64,000 nucleotides of DNA from Geminocystis herdmanii PCC 6308 (GCF_000332235.1 NZ_CM001775.1:3438804-3502803); one strand, 5' to 3'; shown: positions 38,501 to 47,120, counted from the first letter of the stretch. Numbers and translations are program-made. Notes: generated by a model not told the origin, from the letters alone.

Positions 38501-38724
38501 ATTTTATTAATTATGTAAACTGCTTAGAAGATAAATGTGAAGATTCTCAATGTCATAATTTAATTCTAATTGACGCTATACAGTTTGTTTTGTGTAATCT
38601 AATAAATAATTCAAATAAAAATAATTTATTTAGTCAAGATGAACCCGAAATATTATCAAAATATTATGCTAAGAAATATCCTGTTACAGAAATGGAAACT
38701 ATGACTGGCTCAAATTCTCCATAA
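35539..38724 (+). CDS. Methyltransferase-like/reverse transcriptase/helical-repeat fusion protein
   Basis: A 1061-residue protein with three regions. Residues about 85-260 look like a Rossmann-fold S-adenosylmethionine methyltransferase: motif I FIDIGCGAGAGS (120-131) and the acidic residue after strand 2 in GLDPS (Asp163). A reverse transcriptase follows at about 400-660: motif A FRSDVKGCYQH (Asp504), motif B GLSQGHIASGFWAE (557-570) and motif C RYADD (597-601), so the three catalytic aspartates are present. From about 800 the sequence is helical, with HEAT-like stretches (RLCTLGLDDIADDLV, SHAIRALADI). This C-terminal layout resembles UG/Abi defence reverse transcriptases. I know of no standard family with this N-terminal methyltransferase. 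No group II intron maturase domains are seen. Confidence 0.8.
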   Translation: MITLSTANLSLVKEFLENLKNKEAYQFPDYLQNIYSIIIDDYCKQNPKFKQDFNYRECVNKIYQSNAPNVNSDDKNHILEQFYCFFPTHYFKFLQSLVITELENIENNSTNILTWQSVTFIDIGCGAGAGSLALLTLIIEYQKFLVEKNKPISPIRIYLIGLDPSENMLLLYKEILDDLKNKFNDYLIDIKYDILKRAFPEGIDELIDRFKPLNSHSIFLGICNVIRPLWDCFNRGETPAQELIDQALNDQKFSNPEFGSAETRAIKSILEKWELDRLSLLSIATKDRYRWNLKLGLITQKFRKEISISNGKEIIETTVHYYNPISSFFEKNKDSYPSEYYYDYSTFTNESYQNNQQLHSVLNLENIELAWSRSRRYILHETFADEAEIKLFDDDIERKLDRLRQKILARQWMALNVEHTLFYNLPKNPNKSRPKTLPRIEEQILSASIIQSCPVNDLDLQNSYSHRLNDDRDEFLYYYWLDQWLKYIRETHKNAKDNSVFRSDVKGCYQHIKQKELLNNINKYLSTEKRITEILEKIIFRDFKNEVHEEEHTYGCGLSQGHIASGFWAEVYLAKIDRIFREPPQELSYLQQVNLARYADDMVITFDDNENSFDKIESDLKTQFKVIGLELSDEKTQRFPEDGQEYISETTLDKKLDQLSNKFRRLLLSIYNINDDFIKEYKNNREQFISDYYKLIKLIGINISRAWLQRNISQSYNERKTDLDFWQSFAQMMFKISQKIIKFTLDNIPKRLNIWAINHELKFTEFPIQSDGEHWLEEFKQKNKNWYSELIDFKKELINLWKENLSELDKDDLSLKEEKQAQRRLKFTAGRLCTLGLDDIADDLVKIIIEKPWLVPVHFLCRSLANLDRALELLEQIIESSLNSYVKSHAIRALADIKSPLPEKGIDLICEYIQSKDTSICEKLKASEVILFIKQLTDIKNKLSREKLQRLIEEEKDLYLIKNYILILGQVYGEETITDYLKQLQKQYFINYVNCLEDKCEDSQCHNLILIDAIQFVLCNLINNSNKNNLFSQDEPEILSKYYAKKYPVTEMETMTGSNSP

Positions 38725-38934
38725 AGAACTTTTTGGGGATTCAGATACGATCGCAACTGCATATCTTCATTTATAACTAATTATCCAAACTCGATATTAC
38801 AACAGGACGATGGAAAAATTATCAGAATATCTTTCTTTACTGCATAACAGATTCCTTCAGAATCGCTTCTAATTCCTGGAATAAGACAGTCACTTTATTA
38901 ATTTACTAACTTTTTTATTACTCATAATCTTATT
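38725..38934. other. Non-coding stretch after the reverse transcriptase gene
   Basis: About 210 bp with no supported gene. It is a candidate position for a non-coding RNA template or partner of the reverse transcriptase, but no clear structured element or repeated a1/a2 stem was recognised. Confidence 0.3.
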
Positions 38935-39557
38935 ATTCTTTTTTCTCTAATTGAATTTGATCTAAATTTACCCACTTTATTTTCGGATGATGGAAATTTA
39001 TAACGGTGGAACAAGACTCTTAGTCACTCTAATTTACCAATTAAGTTAGATACTGAAGAAATTATCGGCAAAAATTTAACTATTTTTCGTAAATTAGATA
39101 ACGGTTTTACTGTTAAGAAAAATGAATGTAGTAGTATTTCTGAAGCCCTGTTGTTTTATCTTGAAAATGAAGCTGAAGTAGCCTTTTGTGAATGGGGACA
39201 ATTAATTTGGTTACAGGCAAAAAATCACTATTATCAACGGGAATTATTAGCTTCTTTAAGTGATAAATTAGTTTATGGTGAGGAGTTTAAAAAGAATATC
39301 AAGACTTTACAAAATCGCCCTGACAGAGTACAATTAGTCAATCAAAGATGTGATCAATTATGTCGTTTTTTAGAGTCTCTCGATAATAATAAATATAACC
39401 CCCCTCATTGGATTTTAAACCTCTAGTAAAAAGTCCTTATCCCGACTCTAATCATGAATGTGACGCATGGAATGATCAAGATGCACATAGATTATTTGGA
39501 CACTGGTTAGGTAATGGACAGTATCAGATCGATCGTATCGCCAAAGGATTGCATTAA
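38935..39557 (+). pseudogene. Broken unrecognised gene with stop codon and frameshift
   Basis: One frame reads FDLNLPTLFSDDGNL, hits TAA at 39001, continues RWNKTLSHSNLP through ENEAEVAFCEWGQLIWLQ to PPHWILNL and stops at 39424-39426. Protein-like sequence then resumes in another frame (SPYPDSNHECDAWNDQD ... IDRIAKGLH) to TAA at 39555-39557. So the gene carries at least one nonsense change and one frameshift. I do not recognise the family. Confidence 0.45.
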
Positions 39558-39709
39558 ATTTTCTGTTACGTTGAGATTTATTCCAACGATCTAATTTTGA
39601 TCATTAGTGCAATACTAAATTAGTTTATCTTCCCATAACGCTAATTAAGTTATAAATAAAATCTAAATTAGCACCTACTCTAAAGGCTTATTATGCAAAG
39701 GATTTAAAA

Positions 39710-39867
39710 ATTATACAACTTTATTTCCTTGAATTTTATTTGTGTAATTTAGCAGTTTCCTATTAAATTCAATAATATACAACTTTATTTTTGAAAGTAA
39801 CGAAAAGTAATAACGAAAATAGGTGTTTACGAGCGTTAAAATTATACAACTTTATTTATCTATTACA
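39710..39867 (-). mobile_element. Tn7-like transposon end, outer boundary of the island
   Basis: Three copies of ATACAACTTTATTT at 39712-39725, 39776-39789 and 39843-39856, spaced 64-67 bp, with the outermost followed by ATCTATTACA ending at 39867. Evenly spaced TnsB-like sites and the TGT...ACA terminus fit a Tn7 left end. It lies 49 bp before the end of the chromosomal ABC permease gene, marking the distal edge of the island that begins after glmS. Confidence 0.65.
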
Positions 39868-39915
39868 TATGTAAATAATTCATACTCAATCACCTCTTCT
39901 CACCTATGAACAAAC

Positions 39916-40785
39916 TTAACTCACTTTACGAGATAAAGATAAATTGACGATCGAAAGGACTAAAATAAAGGTAAAAAGTACTAAACCCATAGTAGAAGCA
40001 TAGTTAAAATCTAAATCTTTAAAGGCTTTTTCGTAAAGATAATAAACTACAGTTTTTGTCGCATTACGAGGGCCTCCTTGAGTTAACAAATATATTTCTT
40101 CAAATACTTTAGTGGCACTTAAAGCCGAAATAACCGCCACTAAAAAAATATAAGGTTTCATTAAAGGAATTGTAATATCCCAGTGTTTCTTCCAACCATC
40201 TGAACCTTCGATCGAAGCCGCCTCATACAATTCAGGAGATATACCTTGTAATCCTGCTAAATAGATAACCATGTAATACCCTAACCCTTTCCAAATGGTG
40301 ACAACCATCACACTCCAGATGGCAAAATCTGGACTCGTTAGCCAAGGAATACCATCCTTAAAACCTAGACTAAACCAAAATTGGTTTAAAATGCCATTTG
40401 ACCAATAAATCGCCTTCCATGCTAAACCAGCCACTACCATAGAAACCACTACAGGAGTATAGTAAGCGGTACGAAACCAGTTAATTCCTCGCAATTTTTG
40501 ATTGACAACAATAGCTAATATCAAGGAGAGAAAAACTAAAGGGGGTACAACTCCTAGGAGATAAATTAAAGTATTTATCAGGGTTTGACGGAATAATTTA
40601 TCTTCAGCCAGACGTTTAAAATTTTCTAACCCTACCCATTCAGGAGGCTGGGTTAAATCGTAGCCAAACTTGGTAAAACTCAAAGAAAAGGCTTGTAGGG
40701 CAGGATAAAAAACAATGATGGAGAGAATAATTAAAGCTGGAATTAAGAATAGATACGGAGTCAGTTTTCTAGTAATTTTCATCAA
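39916..40785 (-). CDS. ABC sugar transporter permease (LacF/UgpA type)
   Basis: A 289-residue inner-membrane permease with about six transmembrane helices. The first is at about 12-33, and the EAA loop that contacts the ATPase reads EAASIEGSDGWKKHWDITIP. This family imports oligosaccharides or glycerol-3-phosphate together with a second permease, a binding protein and an ATPase, none of which are next to it here. Before the island inserted it would have converged with glmS. Confidence 0.85.
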   Translation of the reverse strand: MMKITRKLTPYLFLIPALIILSIIVFYPALQAFSLSFTKFGYDLTQPPEWVGLENFKRLAEDKLFRQTLINTLIYLLGVVPPLVFLSLILAIVVNQKLRGINWFRTAYYTPVVVSMVVAGLAWKAIYWSNGILNQFWFSLGFKDGIPWLTSPDFAIWSVMVVTIWKGLGYYMVIYLAGLQGISPELYEAASIEGSDGWKKHWDITIPLMKPYIFLVAVISALSATKVFEEIYLLTQGGPRNATKTVVYYLYEKAFKDLDFNYASTMGLVLFTFILVLSIVNLSLSRKVS

Positions 40786-40917
40786 AGTTTATAAATATAA
40801 TTTACTTGTAATTAAAATTTTAGAATTTTGTCATCAAGTGCTAAATAAGTTATTATAAATTTCACTATGATTATTTTTCTCGATGATTCTTCATTTTTAA
40901 TTCTCAATTATCCATTC

Positions 40918-41712
40918 TCAATTAATTATGAGATTACTGCCATCAAAAACTCGAACTAAAGTACCTTCTGATGGGAAATCTTCAGGGCGCACGGTGATAC
41001 GATTACCTTTTATTATGTTGATATTAAAATTTGCTTCTTTGGCTAAGTCAACAAATCTTTGTACTCCTTGTAATTCACAAACATTTGCTTCCGTGGCGTT
41101 GGTTAAATATTGAGTGGGAATTACCATTCTAGGGTTTAAAATTTCGATCGCTTTCATGGCTTCTTCTGCGTTATAAGCCTTTGCACCTCCTCCTACGGGA
41201 ATAAAAATGATGTCAGGTGTACCCATTAAGATTTTTTGTTCGATGGAAATAGGGGAGGCAATACCGCCTAAGTGTAATAATTTTACCCCTCCTTGAGTCC
41301 ATTTCCACACTATATTATCACCGAATCTTCTACCGCCTTCTCGATCGTGCAGGGTTTTAATCCCTTGAAATTCAATATTATTTACATTATACACCCCCGG
41401 TTCAACCATTAATTGAGGATTATTGGGTAAACCCGAAGCCGAACCTTCATCAAGTAATCTACTGCTAATCATAACTAAATCGACTATGGGTTTAGGTGCT
41501 TGATATTTAGCAGTACAACCCAAGGGAGTAAAAGGATTAGCTAAAATTCTAATTTGGGGATTGGAAAACAGAAAGGCACTATGACCTAACCATTCTATAC
41601 TGACTTGCTTAGGAGATGCCATCGCTTTTTTTCCTTGAGAGTATTTAGTGGTTAAAAGAGTAGTTAATACTCCTGTACCAGTTAAGCGAATCCAGTCACG
41701 ACGATTAATCAT
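40918..41712 (-). CDS. Metallo-beta-lactamase-fold protein with Tat-like signal
   Basis: A 264-residue protein starting MINRRDWIRLTGTG, a twin-arginine-like signal. The body resembles UlaG-like metallo-beta-lactamase-fold hydrolases (EWLGHSAFLF, LLHLGGI, FIPVGGG-KAYNAEEAMKAIE, PRMVIPTQY). The canonical HxHxDH zinc motif is not seen; the corresponding place reads MISSRLLDEG, so metal binding may be reduced or lost. It is transcribed toward the permease with about 130 bp between. Confidence 0.7.
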   Translation of the reverse strand: MINRRDWIRLTGTGVLTTLLTTKYSQGKKAMASPKQVSIEWLGHSAFLFSNPQIRILANPFTPLGCTAKYQAPKPIVDLVMISSRLLDEGSASGLPNNPQLMVEPGVYNVNNIEFQGIKTLHDREGGRRFGDNIVWKWTQGGVKLLHLGGIASPISIEQKILMGTPDIIFIPVGGGAKAYNAEEAMKAIEILNPRMVIPTQYLTNATEANVCELQGVQRFVDLAKEANFNINIIKGNRITVRPEDFPSEGTLVRVFDGSNLIIN

Positions 41713-41967
41713 AATGTAAATGGTAGAAGATAGTTGAATTTTATAATATCAAAAACACTTTAACAAAGTAGGAGCGATCAAGATTAACTTTTTTTGTCCA
41801 TACTTATATATATTGATGGATATTTTCTGGTAATTGTTGCATCAATTTACAAATACTTGTAATTAAAAGTAATTTAAAAGTGTGAGTGATAAAGAGAGAA
41901 GTTAGGTGACAGGAGAAATACCTAAAAATTAAAATTTTGAGACTTTTTCAAGGTAACAAAGTTATTT

Positions 41968-44900
41968 TTATTCATTTTGCTGATTTTGTTGACAGAGAAT
42001 TAAATTGAGAATATTTAACTGGGATGAGGAGAAAATTTGTTGATCGGTAAATAACTTATATCTTAATAAGTTAAAGGTATAACTATTAAATAATAGAAAA
42101 GGAAATTCATGATAATATGAACCAATGGGTAGAACATTTTGTAAGGGAAATATATATCTTAAATAAGTTTCTAAAATCGATCGAAAACTTTTGTCTTCAT
42201 CTATTTTTCTTTCGGTTTCTTTCTCTAAATATTCTTTAATAATTTGAGGATGTATTAAGATAAAGAAAGGAAAGGCATAATATTGATCAAATTGTTGGCT
42301 AGTTTGTTGAATATATTTAGTCATTATATCATCATTATTCATCTTTTCTAAGAGTTCGATCGCACTGTGACTAGCAGTAATTAAATTATGATTAAATTGA
42401 TCACTATTACTAATAGATTTAAGTTTTGACAACAAATCTTTATAGATTTCTTTAATAACTTTCAATTCATAAGTTTCTTTAATTTTACGATTTTTTAAAG
42501 GAATAATTAACATATTTCCACTAATAAAACTAGGTTCGAGTCTGCCGATATTTAATAAATTATAAAGATTATTTTTCACAGATTTAATAAATTTATCGCT
42601 AAAAGATTCTCGAATATTAAGATAAGAAATAAGGTTATTTTTATTATCATTATTATCTATCCATTTTAAAAGGAAATCTGTTTTATCTAAAATTCTCGTT
42701 AATTCTTCAGCTATTTCCTTTAAATATTGTGCCTTATAGTTAGTAGAATATTCTTTGTTTAATAAAGTAATTAAATTTTTCATTTTGGCACTAAAAGTCT
42801 CCCCAACCGAAGATACAGATTTACCACCAATAGGGATAATTAAATAATTATTGTTACCAATTTTACCGTAACCATTAATTCTTGTTATAATCGAGGCTTT
42901 CAGTAAAATCAGCATATTGATAACGTTTAAAACCTTTTCTTGTAAGGATAATTGAGCAGATTCTTCATCATAAAAAATAGCTTCTTCCCACATATAAAAA
43001 TATAAAAATTTATCCTGATTATCATTAGTATTGGTAACTTCATTTTCGATAAATTCCCCTCTACCACGATAGATAACTTGGATAATTTCCATTAAATTTT
43101 GTTCAATATTAAAACGAGGTATATCAACTAAGATATGTCTGGATTTAGGAAAAGATAAACCTCGACTTCCTGAAGCCGTCATAAAAATAATTTTTGCTTG
43201 ATTTTGGAATTGTTTTATTTCCTGTTTATCAGCTTCGGAGTTATTACTATGAATTTGTAAATAGTCTTTATTTTCCCTAAAGTCTGGATAGATTTTTTCT
43301 AATTCAGTAATTAAATTTCTTAGGCGATTTTTGTCTTGAATATAAACAATAATTTGTTCATTATCTGGATTACTTAAAATAGATTTTATTTCATCAATAA
43401 TTGTTGTTTGCAACTGCCTAACTACACTTTTAGTTTTTTCCTCATAAAGATTTTCATTATATTTTTTTACTTCCATCAAAATTTGATAATTAATGGTTAA
43501 ACTTTGGGCGGGATAAGAGTTAGTATTAATAATTTGGGCTGGTTTTCTTTTAAAGTCAAAATTTGTGACGGATAGAGGTAAAATTGTTGAGTTTACACCA
43601 CGATAATATATTTTATCAGGTTCGGTTTTATTATCTTTGAGATGTTGATTAATTACTTGTTCATCGACGATCGAGGCATCGGCTATAATAATTTTAGGAT
43701 TAAAACCATAACTATTATTAGTGAGATTATATTTATCAAAAAATCGATTAATTCCCGATAAAAATTCGACACCACTACTATCTCCAGTTATTTCATCAAT
43801 CATGACAAAAAAGTGTTTAAATCTTTTGGCAACGGCAGTCATTTTTGAGTCAATAATTTTATTCTCTCTAGCATTATAAACAGATTCCAAAATTCGATCG
43901 AGATGTTTGAGAGTATCGTCATTTTCATTTAATTTTTTCAGAGATTGAATCGAAAGAGAGACGACTAAATGACGGGTATTTTTAGTTTGGATGATAGCGG
44001 AAATTCCTTGACAAAGACTATTTAAGACTCCAACACCTTTATTTTCTGCATTTTGGAATGTATCTTGATATTGTTGCCGAATTTGTGAATTAATTTTACC
44101 TTGACGGGGAGTCGGATTATTACCATCAATAAAGTTAACATTTTTGAGAGAAAATTCTCCTTGCCAGTCATCATTATCAGCAGAAGTAAAGTATTGAATG
44201 GTTGGTTTACCGCCATTATTTTTAATCAAATTGGCATTACTATTGATGGCGACTAACTCTTGTTTTTTTATGTCATTAAACTTATTAATAATATCGAGAT
44301 TAACTTGAGTGCGGGGGCTAATATATAAAAAGAGAAAACCATCGTTAAAATATTTCTTTAAAAATGTGACGATGGCAGTGGTTTTACCAATACCGGGATT
44401 GCCTGTGAGAAATAAGTAAGTGAGTTTCTCTTGATTCAAGGCTTGGGTGATAAGATGACTATGGGCATTTCTTAGAGTCAGATGGGGAGGAAGTTGTAGA
44501 GTCGTTGCTAATTCGGGAGAAATTGGTTCGATCGAGTTAACAAATTCTGTTATCTTTTCTGTATGAGAAATCGATTTGATGTAAGGTTTTGCAGAGGGGA
44601 AGAGATTAAATAGATTGTTAATAAAACTTTTACCATCGGGAAAACTTTTTCTAGCATTATATTTAATCACCTCGACAATATTGCTTTTCGCCTCCGAGAT
44701 GTCTTTTTTGTGATGCTGATAATAAATTTTTTGACAAGTTTTGAGTAAGTTAATGTTATCGGGGGTAACGGTAATAGCATTTACACTTCTGTCGCTATAA
44801 CCCATAATATTGATTTGTTTAATGTCAGTATCGGGATTAATAATTTTCTGTCGAGATAAAAATTGATAGAAACTATAACCATAACTACCCGCTTGAATGA

Positions 44901-45651
44901 GTTTTATCGTTTCCTTATCCTGTCTCTTAAAGCCTTGATAATATTTAGTTAAGTCGTTAGTAAAATTAACTCCTAAATTATCCCCATTTTCCCCTGTATC
45001 TATATTTAATCCTGAAAAAACACTTTTCGATCGTAAATAATTAACTTCCGTCAGCAGGATTTGCTTCCAGTTTTCGATGTCTTGTAAATCCTTAACATCC
45101 TGAAAAGACTTAACCGAAAAAATAGATAAATCGACAATTAAAAGATAATATTTTTGTCGCCGTTTAATCAGGATGAGAGTATCCGCGCGTAAAAACTCCC
45201 CTTCCTTGAGGTATCTATCAATATCTATCTCCATTTCACCTAACTGAGAGAGAATCAAAGAGAAATTTTCTTTTTCGCTTTTATGCTTGACAATACTAAA
45301 GCTACTTTCTTCCACAAAATTACACTGACAATAAACAATTTCTAAACGATGATAGTTTTGATTATCCACAATAGTATCGGCATATTCTCGAAACAAATTA
45401 AATCCCGACAAAAAACCCTTTTGCAATAACATCAATATCCAATCTTTAATAATCTGTTTATCCTTAGTATCAATAACTTTAGAATCATCAAGGATTTTTG
45501 TTTCAATTTTACTCAGATTGATTTTTTCTAAATCATCTTGATAAATAGTCGAAAAGTTATGCTTAATCTTTTCTTGATTAATAAAGGAAAGGATACCGAT
45601 ATTAAATCCAATTTCAAATAATCTGCCGAAGTTTGCTGAAGTTTTATCCAT
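41968..45651 (-). CDS. Large P-loop/superfamily 2 helicase-like protein
   Basis: A 1227-residue protein. Walker A is GNPGIGKT (417-424), and Walker B is VMIDE (616-620). Helicase-like C-terminal motifs follow: MTASGSRGLSFP (824-835, motif V-like) and QVIYRGRG (858-865, motif VI with arginine finger). An N-terminal segment (about 100-180) has GEFLRADTLIL ... LLIVDLS spacing that could be a PD-(D/E)XK-like nuclease core, but this is weak. The C-terminal 300 residues are helical and unrecognised. It is on the same strand as the methyltransferase cluster and separated from it by small cassettes, so a motor subunit of that system is the likely role. Confidence 0.6.
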   Translation of the reverse strand: MDKTSANFGRLFEIGFNIGILSFINQEKIKHNFSTIYQDDLEKINLSKIETKILDDSKVIDTKDKQIIKDWILMLLQKGFLSGFNLFREYADTIVDNQNYHRLEIVYCQCNFVEESSFSIVKHKSEKENFSLILSQLGEMEIDIDRYLKEGEFLRADTLILIKRRQKYYLLIVDLSIFSVKSFQDVKDLQDIENWKQILLTEVNYLRSKSVFSGLNIDTGENGDNLGVNFTNDLTKYYQGFKRQDKETIKLIQAGSYGYSFYQFLSRQKIINPDTDIKQINIMGYSDRSVNAITVTPDNINLLKTCQKIYYQHHKKDISEAKSNIVEVIKYNARKSFPDGKSFINNLFNLFPSAKPYIKSISHTEKITEFVNSIEPISPELATTLQLPPHLTLRNAHSHLITQALNQEKLTYLFLTGNPGIGKTTAIVTFLKKYFNDGFLFLYISPRTQVNLDIINKFNDIKKQELVAINSNANLIKNNGGKPTIQYFTSADNDDWQGEFSLKNVNFIDGNNPTPRQGKINSQIRQQYQDTFQNAENKGVGVLNSLCQGISAIIQTKNTRHLVVSLSIQSLKKLNENDDTLKHLDRILESVYNARENKIIDSKMTAVAKRFKHFFVMIDEITGDSSGVEFLSGINRFFDKYNLTNNSYGFNPKIIIADASIVDEQVINQHLKDNKTEPDKIYYRGVNSTILPLSVTNFDFKRKPAQIINTNSYPAQSLTINYQILMEVKKYNENLYEEKTKSVVRQLQTTIIDEIKSILSNPDNEQIIVYIQDKNRLRNLITELEKIYPDFRENKDYLQIHSNNSEADKQEIKQFQNQAKIIFMTASGSRGLSFPKSRHILVDIPRFNIEQNLMEIIQVIYRGRGEFIENEVTNTNDNQDKFLYFYMWEEAIFYDEESAQLSLQEKVLNVINMLILLKASIITRINGYGKIGNNNYLIIPIGGKSVSSVGETFSAKMKNLITLLNKEYSTNYKAQYLKEIAEELTRILDKTDFLLKWIDNNDNKNNLISYLNIRESFSDKFIKSVKNNLYNLLNIGRLEPSFISGNMLIIPLKNRKIKETYELKVIKEIYKDLLSKLKSISNSDQFNHNLITASHSAIELLEKMNNDDIMTKYIQQTSQQFDQYYAFPFFILIHPQIIKEYLEKETERKIDEDKSFRSILETYLRYIFPLQNVLPIGSYYHEFPFLLFNSYTFNLLRYKLFTDQQIFSSSQLNILNLILCQQNQQNE

Positions 45652-45705
45652 GTCACTAAAACCATAATACTAATATTTGCTCTAATTATTAAATCTCTTT
45701 AAAAA

Positions 45706-45963
45706 TTAGTTTTCATTTAAAATATCCTTTAATAATTCTGATGTTAAGGATACAACTTCTACATTATTAGAATTTAATAAATACTCATTAATTTCTGTTG
45801 CATCTTGTTTATAATTTTTACTTAATCCATTGCCTATATTTACAGAAAAATCTGTTAGTGCTTGTATTTTTATTTGTTTAATTTTTGATAAAACTCCTTT
45901 CTTGGAACTATCTTTTTTATCTTCTATACACTTTTCGATTTTTAATCTAATTAAAGTTTTCAT
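45706..45963 (-). CDS. Small unrecognised protein in the cassette array
   Basis: An 85-residue charged protein with a good Shine-Dalgarno sequence (AAAAAGGAGGAAATT before ATG), the same leader as the neighbouring toxin-antitoxin genes. No motif is recognised; size and setting suggest an antitoxin or orphan TA component. It lies 54 bp upstream of the helicase-like gene and may be cotranscribed with it. Confidence 0.5.
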   Translation of the reverse strand: MKTLIRLKIEKCIEDKKDSSKKGVLSKIKQIKIQALTDFSVNIGNGLSKNYKQDATEINEYLLNSNNVEVVSLTSELLKDILNEN

Positions 45964-45996
45964 AATTTCCTCCTTTTTATTATAATCTGAGTATAT

Positions 45997-46221
45997 TTAT
46001 AACAAGTCTAAAAATTCATAAACTGTTAAATCACAATCTCTTAAAATTTGGGCAAATAAACCCTTCCCAATGGTTTCATTTCCATGAACTGGAATAACTG
46101 TTTTTCTGCCGTCAGGATGTGCTAAAAAGTGATGACTTCCTTTAATTCTAATCACTGAAAAATTAGCTTTTGTTAAAGCCTTAATCATCTTCTTTCCATT
46201 TAAAGCCGGGATATTACTCAT
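45997..46221 (-). CDS. hicA: HicA-family mRNA interferase toxin
   Basis: A 74-residue double-stranded RNA-binding-fold toxin. The catalytic histidine lies in IKGSHHFLAHP, and the PVHGNETIGKGLFAQILRD block is typical of HicA. It starts one base after the hicB stop codon, so the two are translationally coupled. Confidence 0.88.
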   Translation of the reverse strand: MSNIPALNGKKMIKALTKANFSVIRIKGSHHFLAHPDGRKTVIPVHGNETIGKGLFAQILRDCDLTVYEFLDLL

Positions 46222-46222
46222 T

Positions 46223-46438
46223 TTAGTTATTAATAGCTACTCTTTGAACTCCGATAAATTCTAAGGGTTTAAATTCTTCTTTTTCTACTTCTAAACAAAG
46301 TTCAATAGCTTCTGTTATTCTCTCTAGTAATTCATCCATTGTTTTTGCTTGTGTATGACATCCTTTCAAAGAAGGCACTGAAGCAACTAAATAGCCATCT
46401 TCGTCTTTTTCAATAACTACATTAAAATATTGACTCAT
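46223..46438 (-). CDS. hicB: HicB-family antitoxin
   Basis: A 71-residue partial RNase H-fold antitoxin (VIEKDEDGYLVASVPSLKGCHTQ, then ITEAIELCLE) that neutralises HicA. The short version lacks a C-terminal DNA-binding domain, so autoregulation may need another factor. The order is hicB then hicA. The leader carries GGAGG and follows a copy of the methyltransferase 3' end. Confidence 0.87.
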   Translation of the reverse strand: MSQYFNVVIEKDEDGYLVASVPSLKGCHTQAKTMDELLERITEAIELCLEVEKEEFKPLEFIGVQRVAINN

Positions 46439-46458
46439 AATTTCCTCCTTTTTAATTC

Positions 46459-46547
46459 TAATCTGAGTCTAATTCTTTGCCCATGGGATACTTTATATCA
46501 TAGTTAATAATAAAGTCTAATTCCTCCTCACTAAAGCCCTAATATTT
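46459..46547 (-). repeat. Copy of the methyltransferase 3' end, cassette junction 1
   Basis: Read on the minus strand it encodes a degenerate version of the Eco57I-like methyltransferase tail, ending DIKY-P-M-G-K-E-L-D-S-D then stop, followed by the AAAAAGGAGG leader of the hicB-hicA cassette. The parent sequence is at 49210-49330. Confidence 0.7.
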
Positions 46548-46577
46548 AATTTAAAATGTTTTAAAAAATGACCATTT

Positions 46578-46793
46578 TTAAGCAGCAATAAAGATAGATT
46601 TTGCTTTAGTTAAAGGTTCGGGAATTGGTATATTATCTTCCTTTAATACATCTATGTATAACTCGATCGCTTCCTTAATATTTACCTCTGTTTCTTCTAA
46701 GGTTTTACCTGTGGAAATACAACCGGGTAAATCAGGCACATAAGCCGAATAGTTATTACCAGCCCATTCAAAAATTACATAATACTCTTTCAT
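46578..46793 (-). CDS. hicB: HicB-family antitoxin, second locus
   Basis: A 71-residue HicB-type protein (MKEYYVIFEWAGNNYSAYVPDLPGCISTGKT, split into its usual strands and helix). I place the start at 46793, three bases after the hicA stop, because GGAGG lies at the right distance; the frame extends 10 codons further without support. The order here is hicA then hicB, the reverse of the first locus. Confidence 0.85.
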   Translation of the reverse strand: MKEYYVIFEWAGNNYSAYVPDLPGCISTGKTLEETEVNIKEAIELYIDVLKEDNIPIPEPLTKAKSIFIAA

Positions 46794-46795
46794 TT

Positions 46796-46984
46796 TTAAT
46801 CCTCCAATTGTGCTTGTTTCCAAATACTTTTAAGTGTGCCAATGGCTACATCATCTCCAAAATTACCGGGTATCACAACAATACCAGATTTATTAGGGTG
46901 TTTCAAAACTCGATGACTACCTCTCATTCTATCTTCATACCAACCATCAGCTTTTAGTCGTTTGATTACTTCACGAACTTTCAT
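46796..46984 (-). CDS. hicA: HicA-family toxin, second locus
   Basis: A 62-residue HicA toxin with the catalytic histidine in MRGSHRVLKHP and the VIPGNFGDDVAIGTLKSIWKQA block. It shares the cassette leader (AGGAGGAAATTT) after a copy of the methyltransferase 3' end. Confidence 0.87.
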   Translation of the reverse strand: MKVREVIKRLKADGWYEDRMRGSHRVLKHPNKSGIVVIPGNFGDDVAIGTLKSIWKQAQLED

Positions 46985-47014
46985 AAATAATAATAAATTT
47001 CCTCCTTTTTTATT

Positions 47015-47115
47015 TTAATCTGAGTCTAATTCTCTGCCCATGGGATACTTTATATCATAGTTAATTATAAAGTCTAATTCCTCCTCACTAAAGCCATAAT
47101 ATTAGGCTAATATTT
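47015..47115 (-). repeat. Copy of the methyltransferase 3' end, cassette junction 2
   Basis: About 100 bp matching the parent 3' end (minus-strand tail with DIKY-P-M-G-R-E-L-D-S-D then stop). It precedes the second hicA-hicB cassette on the minus strand and shows small indels in the upstream part. Confidence 0.7.
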
Positions 47116-47120
47116 TATCT

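Noticed and set aside
35539-38724. Group II intron or retron reading of the reverse transcriptase
   Set aside because: No maturase, DNA-binding or HNH region and no domain V nearby; no msr-msd-like paired repeat was recognised next to the gene.
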